Shown here piece by piece: positions 55,110 to 64,000 of a stretch of DNA of 64,000 nucleotides. Numbering within the stretch: position 1 is the stretch's first letter; each line of letters starts with the position of its first letter. The DNA comes from Ligula intestinalis (lineage: Eukaryota > Platyhelminthes > Cestoda > Diphyllobothriidea > Diphyllobothriidae): assembly GCA_036362985.1 (NCBI GenBank), contig JAYGXS010000008.1, positions 25,933,306 to 25,997,305 of the forward strand, read 5' to 3'. Under the pieces are notes generated by a model. It was not told the origin of the DNA, did no database searches, and worked only from the letters and a program-made list of their open reading frames with translations. Made by a program: the position numbers and the translations under genes.

Positions 55110-56168
55110 ATAGGTTCATTCTATGGTCTTAAGCAGGCATCTTTTGATGGTGTTGGAAATGTTATCACCCTTAAAGGGCAAGGATACAAAAACTGGCTTT
55201 TTGGAGCTAAAAGTTCACTCATCTTTGGTCGCAAGGGTTTGCTATATTTGTCTATAAGCTGAGGTGGATATCCACGCTTCAGTAATGTATCTTTGAGACA
55301 GCCTAAGTCTGCGTCCAAAGTATTCACAGAACAGATTCTTGTATTCCTCTGGAAAAAGGGTACATACCAAGTAACGTTTCCATGGGGAAAAAACTTAGAT
55401 AATGTAAGTACTGACATTTCCAGGAATTATTCTAGCAGACCCTCCATGAAATGCAGCCATCTGTCAGTCTGGAGTAGTGGACTTCGAGGAAGGAAAGTTG
55501 GGTATCTCGTTCTAGTTCCATAGTAAATGTAATCTTCGGATGCAGCTTGTTCATTGTGAACAATAATTCCTCAGCTTCTTTCAGGTTCTCCACAATCGTG
55601 AAAACTTCGTCTACATATCGTCTGTAGAGTGTTGTGTGTTTCAATTTTGGGGATAATTTTTCTTCCAAATGGTTCATAAATATGTCGGAAAAAAGTTGGT
55701 CCATTGCGACTCCGTCAATTTGTCGATAAAATTGGCCATTAAACAGAAATAAGACATTCTTAGTGCACAGTTGTAGTAAGTCCCGTAGTAATTGGGGGGC
55801 AGGAGAGTGTCAGATAAATAAGTACAAATAATGTGTATGGTTCTATCCAACGGCACGTTGGTAAACAAAGACTCAATGTCCAAGGATATCATACATTTTT
55901 CATGAATATTTAGCTGCCTGATTTTGTCGATACAATGGAAACTGTCTTTTAAATGTGTAATTGGAAAATCTTCGGCGAATCGGCTCAAATTCCTGTACTA
56001 GCCAATGCGTTAGGTTATGAAAGGGTAAGTTAACAATAGAAAGAATGGGTCGTAAATGAATACCCTATTTATGGGTTTTCTGTAACTCATAGATTCGTGG
56101 GATATGGGAACCTCTGGATTTTAGCGATAAGGCAGTTTTGGTGTCAATCAGATTACTATCTAACAGAA
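55110..56168 (-). pseudogene. PLE-beta reverse transcriptase, frameshifted
   Basis: Minus strand, in order: SRGSHIPRIYELQKTHK (fingers; the P-x-x-Y-G-L-x-K-x-H-K motif), a TAG at 56065-56067, GIHLRPILSIVNLPFHNL, MISLDIESLFTNVPLDRTI (palm box A with Asp), NVLFLFNGQFYRQIDGVAM then DQLFSDIFMNHLEEKL where the usual MGSPLGP box is shortened, YRRYVDEVFTI (box C, expected YVDD, here YVDE), LHPKITFTMELERDTQLSFL (thumb) and a connector at 55,121-55,417. At least three frame changes and one stop occur. This is the only PLE in the window that keeps its reverse transcriptase. It is cut at about 56,168, where a PLE-alpha fragment starts. Confidence 0.9.
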
Positions 56169-56174
56169 GCTGGA

Positions 56175-56550
56175 TAGGATACAGTCACTAGGTGAATGCA
56201 CACATGAAAATTAATCACTCCCCTATCGAGGATAATTGCCCGCTTCTGCGCTAATAGCTCGATGACGGGCGTGCGAGACGTGGCCTGCTGAAGGTGATAA
56301 TTACTCGGCCATCTGGCCCTCTAGTGCCGGCTTTAGACGACGCGTTCGCCTATGCAGTGTCCGATTGGTGAGTTTCTCTAACCAAACTAAGCATCAGCCC
56401 CGAATATGGATTGAACAGGCCGTTGCAGTTGTTTATAGACTGGGAACCGGTGAACCACCAACGCAGTTGCGAAAGGGCGCTTTATTGCGTGTTAAGACAC
56501 ACGGCAGTGAACTGGAAGACAACGTTAATAACCTGTCATGACACAAATGT
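56175..56550 (-). pseudogene. PLE-alpha C-terminal remnant
   Basis: Minus strand: LRWWFTGSQSINNCNGLFN, PYSGLMLSLVRETHQSD, TAG, then the tail GPDGRVIITF and CGGGCAATTATCCTCGATAG. This is the block after the GIY-YIG domain plus the beginning of the terminal repeat. It lies 3' (minus sense) of the alpha terminal repeat at 56,560-56,655, giving the partial tandem arrangement known for PLE insertions. Confidence 0.75.
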
Positions 56551-56559
56551 CTCTTGCCA

Positions 56560-56655
56560 ATACAGGAGAATATGCGAATTCCAGAAAGCAGCTTGGAAGA
56601 AGAAACAATCACTGAAGCAAGAGTTTTATTTTCCTGAGGTTTCGGATTCCATTGG
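56560..56655 (-). mobile_element. PLE-alpha terminal repeat, cut by CR1
   Basis: Minus strand: GGAATCCGAAACCTCAGG, AAAATAAAACTCTTGCTTCAG, TTCTTCTTCCAAGCTGC, TTTCTGGAATTCGCATATTC. Only the 3' half of the hammerhead-like motif (CGAAAC, CUC for GUC) is present: the sequence stops inside stem II, at the CR1 boundary. The other half appears to lie at 59,370-59,400. Confidence 0.75.
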
Positions 56656-57212
56656 GAGCGTGAACTGGCTCAAAATGAAAATGCGCTGATCACTGGAGAT
56701 TTTAACGCCCCACTGATTAACTGGGATGAGCTATCAGTTAAGAGTTCTCATGAGTCTTTTAGCTCCAGATTCTTAAGGCTGACGGGGGACCTCTCTCTCG
56801 TGCTGAATGTTGGATTCCCAACGAGAATAAAAGAAGCACAAACGGCGAACTGTTTGGACCTCGTATTATCGAAAGACCCGATTGATACAAGCGAAATTAG
56901 GTCAATCGCGCCTCTTGAAAAGAGTGATCTTACATGATCCCGTGGGAATATGCTTCAAACACCAATCAACCCAGAAATACGGAGGTTCGGTTAGACTACA
57001 GGCGCGGAAATTGCACCGCAACGAGAAATGAACTAGCACCAATACCTTGGTATGACCTTCTAACCGGTAGTCCGGATGCCGACTGGAACACTATCAGGGG
57101 TCTTATAAGCGAAGTTATGCATCGAAACTGTCCGCTTAAAAAAAGTACAAAAGGTGAGCAGGCCCATTGGTTAAGGCAAGATCTGAAGAGCCAAATAAAC
57201 CGCAAGAACTAA
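56656..57212 (+). pseudogene. CR1-type retrotransposon, endonuclease C-terminal half
   Basis: After AQNENALITGDFNAPLINWD comes RFLRLTGDLSLVLNVGFPT and ANCLDLVLSKDPID, ending KSDLT and TGA at about 56,935. These are late motifs of the APE-type endonuclease (G-D-F-N; L-D-L-V-x-S; S-D-H, here SDL). A frameshift leads into MIPWEYASNTNQPRNTEVRL and WNTIRGLISEVMHRNCPLKK, the linker, with a stop at 57210-57212. The N-terminal half of the nuclease is missing: 5' truncation at about 56,656, right against PLE-alpha DNA. Confidence 0.85.
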
Positions 57213-59122
57213 CTCTGGAGAAGGTACGCATCAACACACCAGCCTTCACACTACGAAGAATTCCGCCAAAAGCGGAACGAGGTTAGATCAAACGTTCGAA
57301 AAGCGCTGAAAGACTACGAAGCGAAAATTATCGAGCGGGCCGTAACGAAGCCAAAAGTGCTCTTCAGTTACATTAAAAGCAGGCTAAAAAACAACGACAC
57401 AGTTGCCGTACTAAAAGGTGAAAATAATGAGGAAATTATAGACAATCTCGAAAAGGCAGAACACCTAAGCAAGTTTTTTTTGCATCTGTTTTCACTGAGG
57501 AACTGCATCTTATTCCGACAGACTTCCATGCAGAGAGTAATGGCAGAATCATGGAGGACCTCCGTTTCACAGAAAAAGCTGTAAGGAATGAACTTCTTGC
57601 GCTTAATGAAGCTAAGTCTCCGGGTCCAGACAAAATACCAGCAGAGGTACTGTAAGAGCTGGCTTCGGAACTTTCAAGACCACTAACGCACATTTTTCAG
57701 TTGTCATTTGATCGAGGCCTCCTCCCATCCGATTGGAAAGTTGCGAACATATACCCTATTCACAAGGGTGGATCCAGAACCAGCGCGAACAACTATCGAC
57801 CAGTGAGCCTAACTTGCATCTGTTGTAAAGTTATGGAAAGGATCATCAAAAAGGCCACTATGAACTTCTTTGATGGTGCCCAACACGGGTTTCGAGGAAA
57901 CCACTCCTGTCAGACCAATATGCTTTATTCTATGGAGCAGTGGTCCAAGTCATGAGACGAAAATACTCTCGTAGATGTTGTTTAAATATACTTTTAAAAA
58001 ACCTTTGATAGTGTCCCTCACCAACGGCTACTCTACAAGGTTGACGAATCCGGGATAAGGGGCAATTTACTAAATTGGGTAGGAGATTTTCTCATAGGCC
58101 GATCGCAGTCCGTGTGCGTTGGAAACGCAAAATCCTCTTCAGTGCCAGTTGCGAGTGGAGTGCCTCAGGGCTCCATTCTTGGCCCACAATTGTTCCTAAT
58201 CTACGTCAACGACTATAGGCATGGACTGGTCAGTAATGGAGTCTTGTTTGCAGATGATATTAAGATATGGCAACCCATCAGAACCGCTTATGATGAACAA
58301 ACTCTGCAAGAAGGACTTGACCGCCTAGGTGAATGGTCCAAAAAGTGGTTAATGCGGTTTAACTTTGAGAAGTGTGTCACATTGCGGCTCAAGATGAAGA
58401 AAGTGAGCGCGACGGATGACTCACACAACTACGTACTCGATGGAAGGTGTCTGTCGAACGTCAATGAACAAAAAGATCTGGGTATAGCTATTGTGCCATC
58501 CCTGAAGCCGTCTTTACAGTGTGCTAAGGCTGCCAAGAGGGCGAACAGTGTTCTGTTTGCCATTAAGCGAACTTTTATCGACATAGACAAAAAACTATTC
58601 AGCAAAATCTATGGAACATTTATTCGCTCACATCTGGAGTATGGCGTTCTGGCGTGGCAACCATGGATGCACAAAGATAACCAGATGCTGGGAAGAATTC
58701 AGCGATGGGCAACGCAAATTGAGAAGGGCCTAAAGTCTTTATCTTACGAATGTAGGCTAGAAGCAATTAACGTTTTCCCCCTTGAGCATAGACAAATCTG
58801 CGGCGACCTCATACAGACGTACCGCCTCGATAGGAATTGGGAGTGTGCCCTGGAGTTTGATGACTTCTTTGCCTTTGCCCCTTCAACCAACCTCCGTGAG
58901 AATTCCCTCAAACTGCGGGGAACCATATCCCATCTAGAGGTCCGCAAGCAGTCGTTCTCACAACGAGTCATCGGTGCCTGGAACGAGCTGCCCGAGGAGG
59001 TCGTAGAGGCGAACCCCACAGATGCGTTTAAACGGAAACTGGATAAACATCTACTTAACAGTCACCGTTCATATGTACAAGGAAGCAGGAATAAGTTACG
59101 CCCCAGAAATATCGATAGATAA
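57213..59122 (+). pseudogene. CR1-type retrotransposon, reverse transcriptase
   Basis: Linker EEFRQKRNEVRSNVRKALKD and FSYIKSRLKNNDTVAVLKG; an 8-T run at 57,474-57,481 shifts the frame; AKSPGPDKIPAEVL, stop TAA 57653-57655; GLLPSDWKVANIYPIHKGGS, NNYRPVSLTCICCKVMERII (fingers), AQHGFRGNHSCQTN; stops at 57953, 57983 and 57995 across box A, where the catalytic Asp codon (57,989-57,991) is TAC Tyr before KTFDSVPHQRLLYKV. Then a 336-codon open frame: VASGVPQGSILGPQLFLIYV, LFADDIKIW (box C intact, 58,247-58,258), WLMRFNFEKC, KDLGIAIVPSL, IRSHLEYGVLAWQPW and the C-terminal FSQRVIGAWNELPEEVVEA. Family signature is CR1/L2-like. Dead by stops, shifts and loss of the box A Asp. Confidence 0.93.
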
Positions 59123-59366
59123 AACGTTTTATTTGTATATGCTTCTCACTATTTTACAGTAAAAAACTTTATGTTGAATATATTATGTACACAAGAGACT
59201 ATTCTGACTGCTCACACGCACACGTTAAAATTTGTACATGTATATATGTTACTCACTGTTTATAGTGAGATATTTTATGTTGGATATTTCATGCATACTG
59301 TTTTCAATAGGGTCTTCAAAGGCATTGCCTACTACCCTAAATATACTGAACTATACTGAACTATAG
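59123..59366 (+). mobile_element. CR1 3' untranslated region and tandem tail
   Basis: Non-coding sequence after the stop holds an internal imperfect direct repeat about 105 bases apart (TATGTTGAATATATTATGTAC at 59,170 and TATGTTGGATATTTCATGCATAC at 59,277, quoted in part). It ends in ATACTGAACTATACTGAACTATA (59,342-59,366), about two and a half copies of a 10-base unit. CR1 elements characteristically end in short tandem repeats and not poly-A, so this is the likely 3' end. Confidence 0.65.
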
Positions 59367-59369
59367 GTA

Positions 59370-60250
59370 ATCGTAGGAAAGTCGGAGACATGCGCAGATA
59401 AGGGTGATGCATGCACAGATTGCACATCATTTATAGTTCCTAGCGGTCATCCGCATGCACACTATAATTGTCAGTTCCCGTGGCCACCTCTTGAGGTCTT
59501 AATTGATGTGGAGATGGCTCATTTATTGCCACAGTTTGCTTTTCATCGTCAGATGCGGGCTTGATAATTGCGGGACAATTATGCTCGCTGTCGTCAGAGA
59601 TGTTGTTGCGCCCGGTCCTTCCCATGTGATGGATTCTGTTACTCAGGGGGTTTCTCAGTACACCGTATGGGAACGGCAAATCGTTGCACTCGTTGATGGA
59701 CGGGGGCCTGCGAACCATGACTTGAGCAGCTCGCGGCTCATGCGGTTTTCACCTCTTGCGAGGATTTCGGCCTCGTCAAATTTGAAAATACGGCCAAGTC
59801 CCGTCCAGTGAGCTGCAGCCTGGGAGTTGGCGTCTTTCTTTCTCACCGCCGCTGCATGCTTGGCCATTTATGCCTGGAGTTACTTTCCGGTTTCTCCGAC
59901 GTAGTTGATTTGTCCACAGCTGTACCAGATCCGATAAACGACTCCTGCCGTTTCCTGCCGTGGCAGTAGGTCTTTCGGTCTCATGACCCAGCGCCTGATG
60001 GTTGCTTCTGGTCTGTGCGCAACTCCAACTCCAAGCGGGGTGAGTAGACAGCTGACTGCGGCCGATAAATTCTTAACGTACGGAACAGCTTGCCAAACTT
60101 TTGGGCCCGTTGGATATGGCTTCTTCTCTCGTTTGCGAATGCATTGGTAAACAAAATATCGCGGATATCCATTCACTCTCATTACCCGTCGAAAACGTTG
60201 TAATTCAGCAACTTTGTCTTCCGCTTAGCTGCAACGCGTCTCAACACGCC
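59370..60250 (-). pseudogene. PLE-alpha linker, GIY-YIG endonuclease and C-tail
   Basis: Minus strand: VNGYPRYFVYQCIRKREKKP, PYVKNLSAAVSCLLTPLGVG, VAHRPEATIRRWVMRPKDLL, GVVYRIWYSCGQINYVGETG (GIY strand, C, YVG), then two stops (59,880 and 59,868 region) within the helix, MAKHAAAVRKKDANSQAAAH, FKFDEAEILARGENRMSREL, LLKSWFAGPRPS, a 1-base shift, INECNDLPFPYGVLRNPL, and HNCPAIIKPASDDEKQTVAI to a stop at 59,440. It is the most complete alpha coding region here. The reverse transcriptase that should precede it (above 60,250) is not found. Its 3' side meets CR1 at about 59,370. Confidence 0.88.
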
Positions 60251-60254
60251 GGTA

Positions 60255-60450
60255 AACAGCTCTTACGCAGCTGTTTTTGTGACCGATTGGGTGGTTGCTG
60301 TTGTAGTTCAGGACTTGCATAGTGTTGGTTGCTTCCCTTGAACACAAACGTCTCTGCCAACTAAAGCTATCTTTATCTTACCTCTTACACTCTAGCTGGC
60401 CGATCGGCCCAGTGCGTGATTGCCAGTAGTGTGTTTTTTCCCTAATTTTG
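60255..60450. other. No gene recognised
   Basis: Short stretch beyond the PLE linker; no reverse transcriptase motif seen. Confidence 0.3.
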
Positions 60451-60454
60451 TTCC

Positions 60455-60560
60455 TCCAATTGTTTGACAAGCAAAACGTCATGCCACATCAAGCCAAGTG
60501 TACACAAAATGCCCTTTCGTGTATGGGCACTCTGACGTCAATCCGGTCTTAATATAAGCT
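60455..60560 (+). repeat. Dispersed repeat Q, copy 3
   Basis: TTTGACAAGCAAAACGTCATG, ACACAAAATGCCCTTTCGTG and TATGGGCACTCTGACGTCA match 52.85 and 54.37 kb. Confidence 0.5.
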
Positions 60561-60564
60561 TTCA

Positions 60565-61075
60565 CCTCATAGGTAGTCACGTGGGATATGAATGTGGCTG
60601 AAGTTGCTATCATCCTATCGCGGCAACTGGAATTATTCGGCAAAGCCCTAGCCTGTAAGACCCTGTGGCGCGGTTCCTTATGAGAAGATAAGGAGTGAGA
60701 TGCCAGTCAATCGTACAAAAACACACTGTTCCAACGGCAAACTTTACTAAATCAGACACACAGTGTGATGAGTGCTGCGGGCAAACTACCGCAATTTGCG
60801 AACGACTGGTTATCACTCAAAAAACAATATTGAGTAGGATTTCAATAATGACTATCTTGCAGTCTGATATAAAATCTTTTCCATCGCTTTGTAATGGGCT
60901 CCTTTCTAACTTTTGACAAAAAGGAGATCCTGCAACAATGTTTACTCAAATAGTATGCATTTTGATCATGAAGTTTCACTGCCTTTATAAATTCAAAAAT
61001 ATTTTGTAGTAAAAACTGAAAAAATATTGTTTTCTTGCACTCGCTTGGTAGGAAATTACGCCTTTGTTAAATAGT
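60565..61075. other. No gene recognised
   Basis: AT-rich, short open frames. Confidence 0.3.
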
Positions 61076-61079
61076 ATAC

Positions 61080-61300
61080 TCAACGAAAGGGCATCCTTCG
61101 ATTTTAAAACATTTCGAATTATGTGTTTTTTATCAGTGTGAGGTGTTCATTCATAGCAAATTGTATCCGTCAATTTATTAATGTTGCGTATAATGTATAC
61201 AGCATTATCCACATCTATTGCAAAGTTTTATGAGAATGCAACGTCTTCCTCAAACCTTAGGCAAACACGTTTTTTTCGTTAAGCAGATTGTACCCAGCAT
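61080..61300 (+). repeat. AT-rich repeat M, copy 3
   Basis: GGCATCCTTCGATTTTAAAAC, GTGTTCATTCATAGC, TAATGTATACAGCATTATCC and TTTTATGAGAATGCAACGTC line up with 38,996-39,150 and in part with 42,240-42,360. Confidence 0.5.
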
Positions 61301-61304
61301 GATA

Positions 61305-61745
61305 TTCCGAAACCTCGAAATCAGTTGTAGCAGTCGGTAATTTAACAAATCATTCGGCAATTATGACACTTTTTTAAAACCGAAAGGAAGCCTTACTTTA
61401 AGTATGAAATTTAAGAAGGCGTTACTTGCTTCTAAACGAGGACCAGGTAGGATATCTTCGTGCAGGTTTTCTATAAAATTTATTAGAATTTACACAGGTA
61501 GTCAAAATCAATGATAAAAATGCATACTATTTACGTGGCCATTATTTTCAACATTTGGATTTCATAAGCGGTCAGAAAGAAGCTAATTACAGAGCCTGCA
61601 TCCTAGCGTGACTGAAAAGACTTGAGATTTGACTGCAAGATACTGAATATTGGAACTTTACTGACTGTTGGTTTGAGAGTGATTGCCAGTCTTTCTCAAA
61701 TTGGGGTATTTTGATTGCCACACTCACCCTACTGTACCTCTCTGT
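61305..61745. other. No gene recognised
   Basis: AT-rich, no supported feature. Confidence 0.3.
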
Positions 61746-61749
61746 CCCA

Positions 61750-62200
61750 ACTATTTTCAAAAATGGTCACCCTAGGGAGTTTGTGCATTATGCATGAAAC
61801 GGCAGAAGCTAAAACACAAGGAAAAGGAACTGGATTCTTCCAACTGAGGCGTCCAAACCAAAAAGTTGGCAAACACTTCCATGCCCCAAGCATGTGCCTG
61901 AACTCGTTGAAAGACACCTGAGTAAGCATCAAATCCGAGTGGCACACAAACCAGCGACTACACTACGAAATCAGCTTGTACATCCTAAGGATAAGGTTGG
62001 CGGTTTTAACAAAATAAAGTTGTTGACAAGAATTCCTATGGCAGATTATTATGGGGAAACACAAAAGTCAGCCTCTACATGTTTACACAAACAATAATTA
62101 GCAGTAAAGAGGCGAGACGCGTTGTCCAAAATTGTCATGTTTGCACTAGAAACTGAACACGAATTCGCATTGTTATCTCTTGTCCATCTAAGGGGTCATT
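61750..62200 (+). pseudogene. PLE linker and GIY-YIG remnant, separate lineage
   Basis: Frame from 61,756: FKNGHPREFVHYA, TGA (61795-61797), a TAA (61810-61812), KPKSWQTLPCPKHVPELVER, HLSKHQIRVAHKPATTLRNQ, LVHPKDKV, then IPMADYYGETQKSASTCLHK, a TAA (62095-62097), LAVKRRDALSKIVMFALETE and HEFALL. The order N-G-H-P-R-E-F linker, I-R-V-A-H-K-P-A-T-T-L-R block, YYGET in place of YIGET, and the L-A-V-x-R-R-D-A-L-S helix is the PLE nuclease. Three in-frame stops; the GIY strand is poor. It resembles the lineage at 18.9 kb more than alpha, by motif wording. Confidence 0.8.
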
Positions 62201-62204
62201 AATT

Positions 62205-64000
62205 CCGACAACTCGTGCATTAGTCGACACATTGAATTGGATACCATGTATAGCAGCAATCTCAAAATGCCATTGAAAATACGGGAGTCAATCTGAACGA
62301 GAGACCAAACGACAAAGGCCAAAATGACAAGGCGTTATCGATTTTTCCGTTCTAGGTCTCACTAAACGTCTGACGATGACCTAGGGAACCAGTATCGAGA
62401 ATTTTAACAATATTTTTTTTATCGTTTTGCAAAGAATTTCTTCTTGTGATGCACATTTTCCGATACAGTTTACTTGCTGCAGAACCATTGGCGAAAAAGG
62501 ATCGATGAAGTTCGCAGACCGATTAAGGCACGTCTGGCTTCCCAAGTTTGAGACCGTGGGGAGTCGTCACAGCGTCTCCAGCGAGGTAATGTATGAGTCA
62601 TTCTTCACTATGATTGGCTGGTTAGTGCAGCCAGGATTGGCTGCTAGTGGTGCACAAGTAAAAGTAGACTCACGAATACTGCAACATGCGTCTAGAGTTT
62701 GGCCACGACAAGCCTTGTGCTCTGCATGCTTATTCGCTCAATCCTTTTTCGTTTATTTTCATGAGTCGTGGATGTTTTTACCGGTGAATGCTTTATTTCA
62801 TGTTGTGGCTCTCCCCTTCCTCCTCTTTACCTTACAACCCCTATTTCCATCCGCTTTCACGTGCACTGTTTTGTCGGCAACTTTTTCTCCTTCATCTTGT
62901 CCTCACCTGACCTGATACTGACTACGTCCGATATGGGGCAAACCAATTATCCACACCCTTTTTTATTACAGTGTTAGCCACGAGGATTGGGATTTTTATC
63001 GTCTCCTTTTGCTCCGCTTATTCCCGCTTCTCTCGTTACCACCATTACCGCCAAAAGGTAGCAAAAAAGAGCAATAACCTCGACGCGGCTGTCTGCGAGT
63101 TAAAAGAGAGAAAAAGGATGGAAAACAGGCCCGCAACACCCTACCCGACAGTAACCGTATTTCAACTAAAAAGACGCCTTTCTGTGGGAAAAACGCCAGG
63201 CTAAAGTTTGAGCTATGGAAATTCCTATCGTGATTACTAAAAGCAGCTAGGTTAGTTGTCTAGTAAACAACAAAGTGAAAACTCAAGTTCCCAATTCTTT
63301 TTTAACCAGTTGTCCATCGAAAAGCTGCTTTTGGTAATAGTTTTTGCAGTAATTCCTTTTATTTTACGGTCCTCATGGAACCCTGCATGCACAATCTTCG
63401 CTTTGTCATCGGTGGCAACCTATCGCATAAATATAAAATCTACCTTTGCCTTGAATGCCCTGGTTACGATGCAACTCTCCGCAGTCGGGCTTTAACCCCT
63501 GTACTCCGTGCATAATGTGCCGAACACAAATCGGGCATTTCACATGAATAAAATCTTATTTTAACCTGAAACATCGAACATTTTATGAAGTTTATATCAT
63601 TTTTGGGGACATCCGTTGGTCAAAAGGGACCAGCTGAACAAACGAAACGTGCCGACACATGACCACGATGCTCACTGCAGGCTTCGCAGAATTCTGGAAG
63701 CAAGTGCAGTAACCTTGAAAAAATCCTGCCCCCGCGCAGTGGCAGTGGCGTTTCAACAGGAAAATACTTGTTTCCAACGAGCAAAAGATAGTGCGTCAAG
63801 ATCAACACACTTGATTTACGCAAAAAGCCGGATACTCACAAAATTTGTTCCCTGAACAAACCGTACTACAGTATTCCTCTCCTCAGTCGCTACCTTCGTC
63901 TAAATCCACCTGCTCGCACAGTAACGTTTTGACTAGCAAAGCAGACAATCGTCGAAAATCTTCCTAAACGAGGTCAGAGCAACCAAACTTCTACAACGCT
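62205..64000. other. No gene recognised
   Basis: A 162-codon plus frame (62,427-62,915) has no domain I know and ends in a hydrophobic/proline-rich stretch driven by pyrimidine-rich sequence. CAGCTGAACAAACGAAACGTGC at 63,631 resembles PLE-end wording but lacks a stem II. Nothing else is supported. Confidence 0.3.

Noticed and set aside
62427..62915. 162-codon plus-strand open frame
   Set aside because: No recognised domain, and the second half is biased by pyrimidine-rich composition.
1..64000. CRISPR array, operon or phage-type system
   Set aside because: No regularly spaced direct repeats, no dense co-directional genes; all repeats found are eukaryotic transposon types.

Overview
The window reads as metazoan, repeat-dominated, intron-style genomic DNA, not bacterial: there is no dense coding, no operon structure and no ribosome binding sites, and there is one 765-base assembly gap (37,894-38,658). 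I found no intact host gene. Almost every recognisable protein segment is a broken transposable element. The mixture of Penelope-like elements (PLEs) with GIY-YIG endonucleases, a CR1-type and a Jockey-type non-LTR retrotransposon, pogo/Tigger-type DNA transposons and tRNA-derived SINE-like units suggests a flatworm, most likely a tapeworm with a large repeat-rich genome. That assignment is inference from repeat style, not proof.

Layout. 0-9 kb: a PLE terminal repeat (1.5 kb), a wrecked Tigger-type transposon split around a tRNA-SINE (3.4-5.1 kb), one copy of a 0.58 kb dispersed repeat (6.6-7.2 kb), and PLE fragments, including a 281-base inverted pair around a PLE C-terminal remnant (7.3-9.2 kb). 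10-15 kb: a PLE fragment (12.0-12.5 kb) and a TIR-bounded 1.2 kb pogo/Tigger element (13,943-15,151). 15-26 kb: mostly anonymous sequence with SINE-like copies and one decayed GIY-YIG domain near 19 kb. 26-37 kb: PLE fragments, a hidden reverse transcriptase remnant at 27.7-28.1 kb, SINE-like tandem units and several inverted repeats. 38.6-46.4 kb: gap edge, a 5'-truncated Jockey-type retrotransposon (39.5-41.2 kb), a second copy of the hidden reverse transcriptase family (41.7-42.2 kb), a PLE GIY-YIG domain with downstream hammerhead-like motif (43.8-44.4 kb), and the second copy of the 0.58 kb repeat. 46-54 kb: anonymous AT-rich DNA, a PLE GIY-YIG remnant whose 3' tail is present three times in the window, and a 0.86 kb pyrimidine tract. 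54-60.2 kb: a nested cluster in which a CR1 retrotransposon appears to have landed in the terminal hammerhead of a minus-strand PLE, beside another PLE that carries both reverse transcriptase and GIY-YIG domains. 61.7-62.2 kb: one more PLE remnant.

The unifying signal is the PLE ends. At least four PLE lineages carry CUGANGA ... GAAA ... UH hammerhead-ribozyme-like cores just 3' of the GIY-YIG domain, and in three lineages the ends occur as head-to-head inverted pairs with arms of 64 to 281 bases. Hammerhead motifs in PLE terminal repeats are a published phenomenon, so the class is known; the recurrent inverted-pair arrangement across several lineages within 64 kb is what deserves a closer look. 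Nothing here can be shown to be active: every reverse transcriptase seen has lost catalytic residues or is interrupted by stops and frameshifts.
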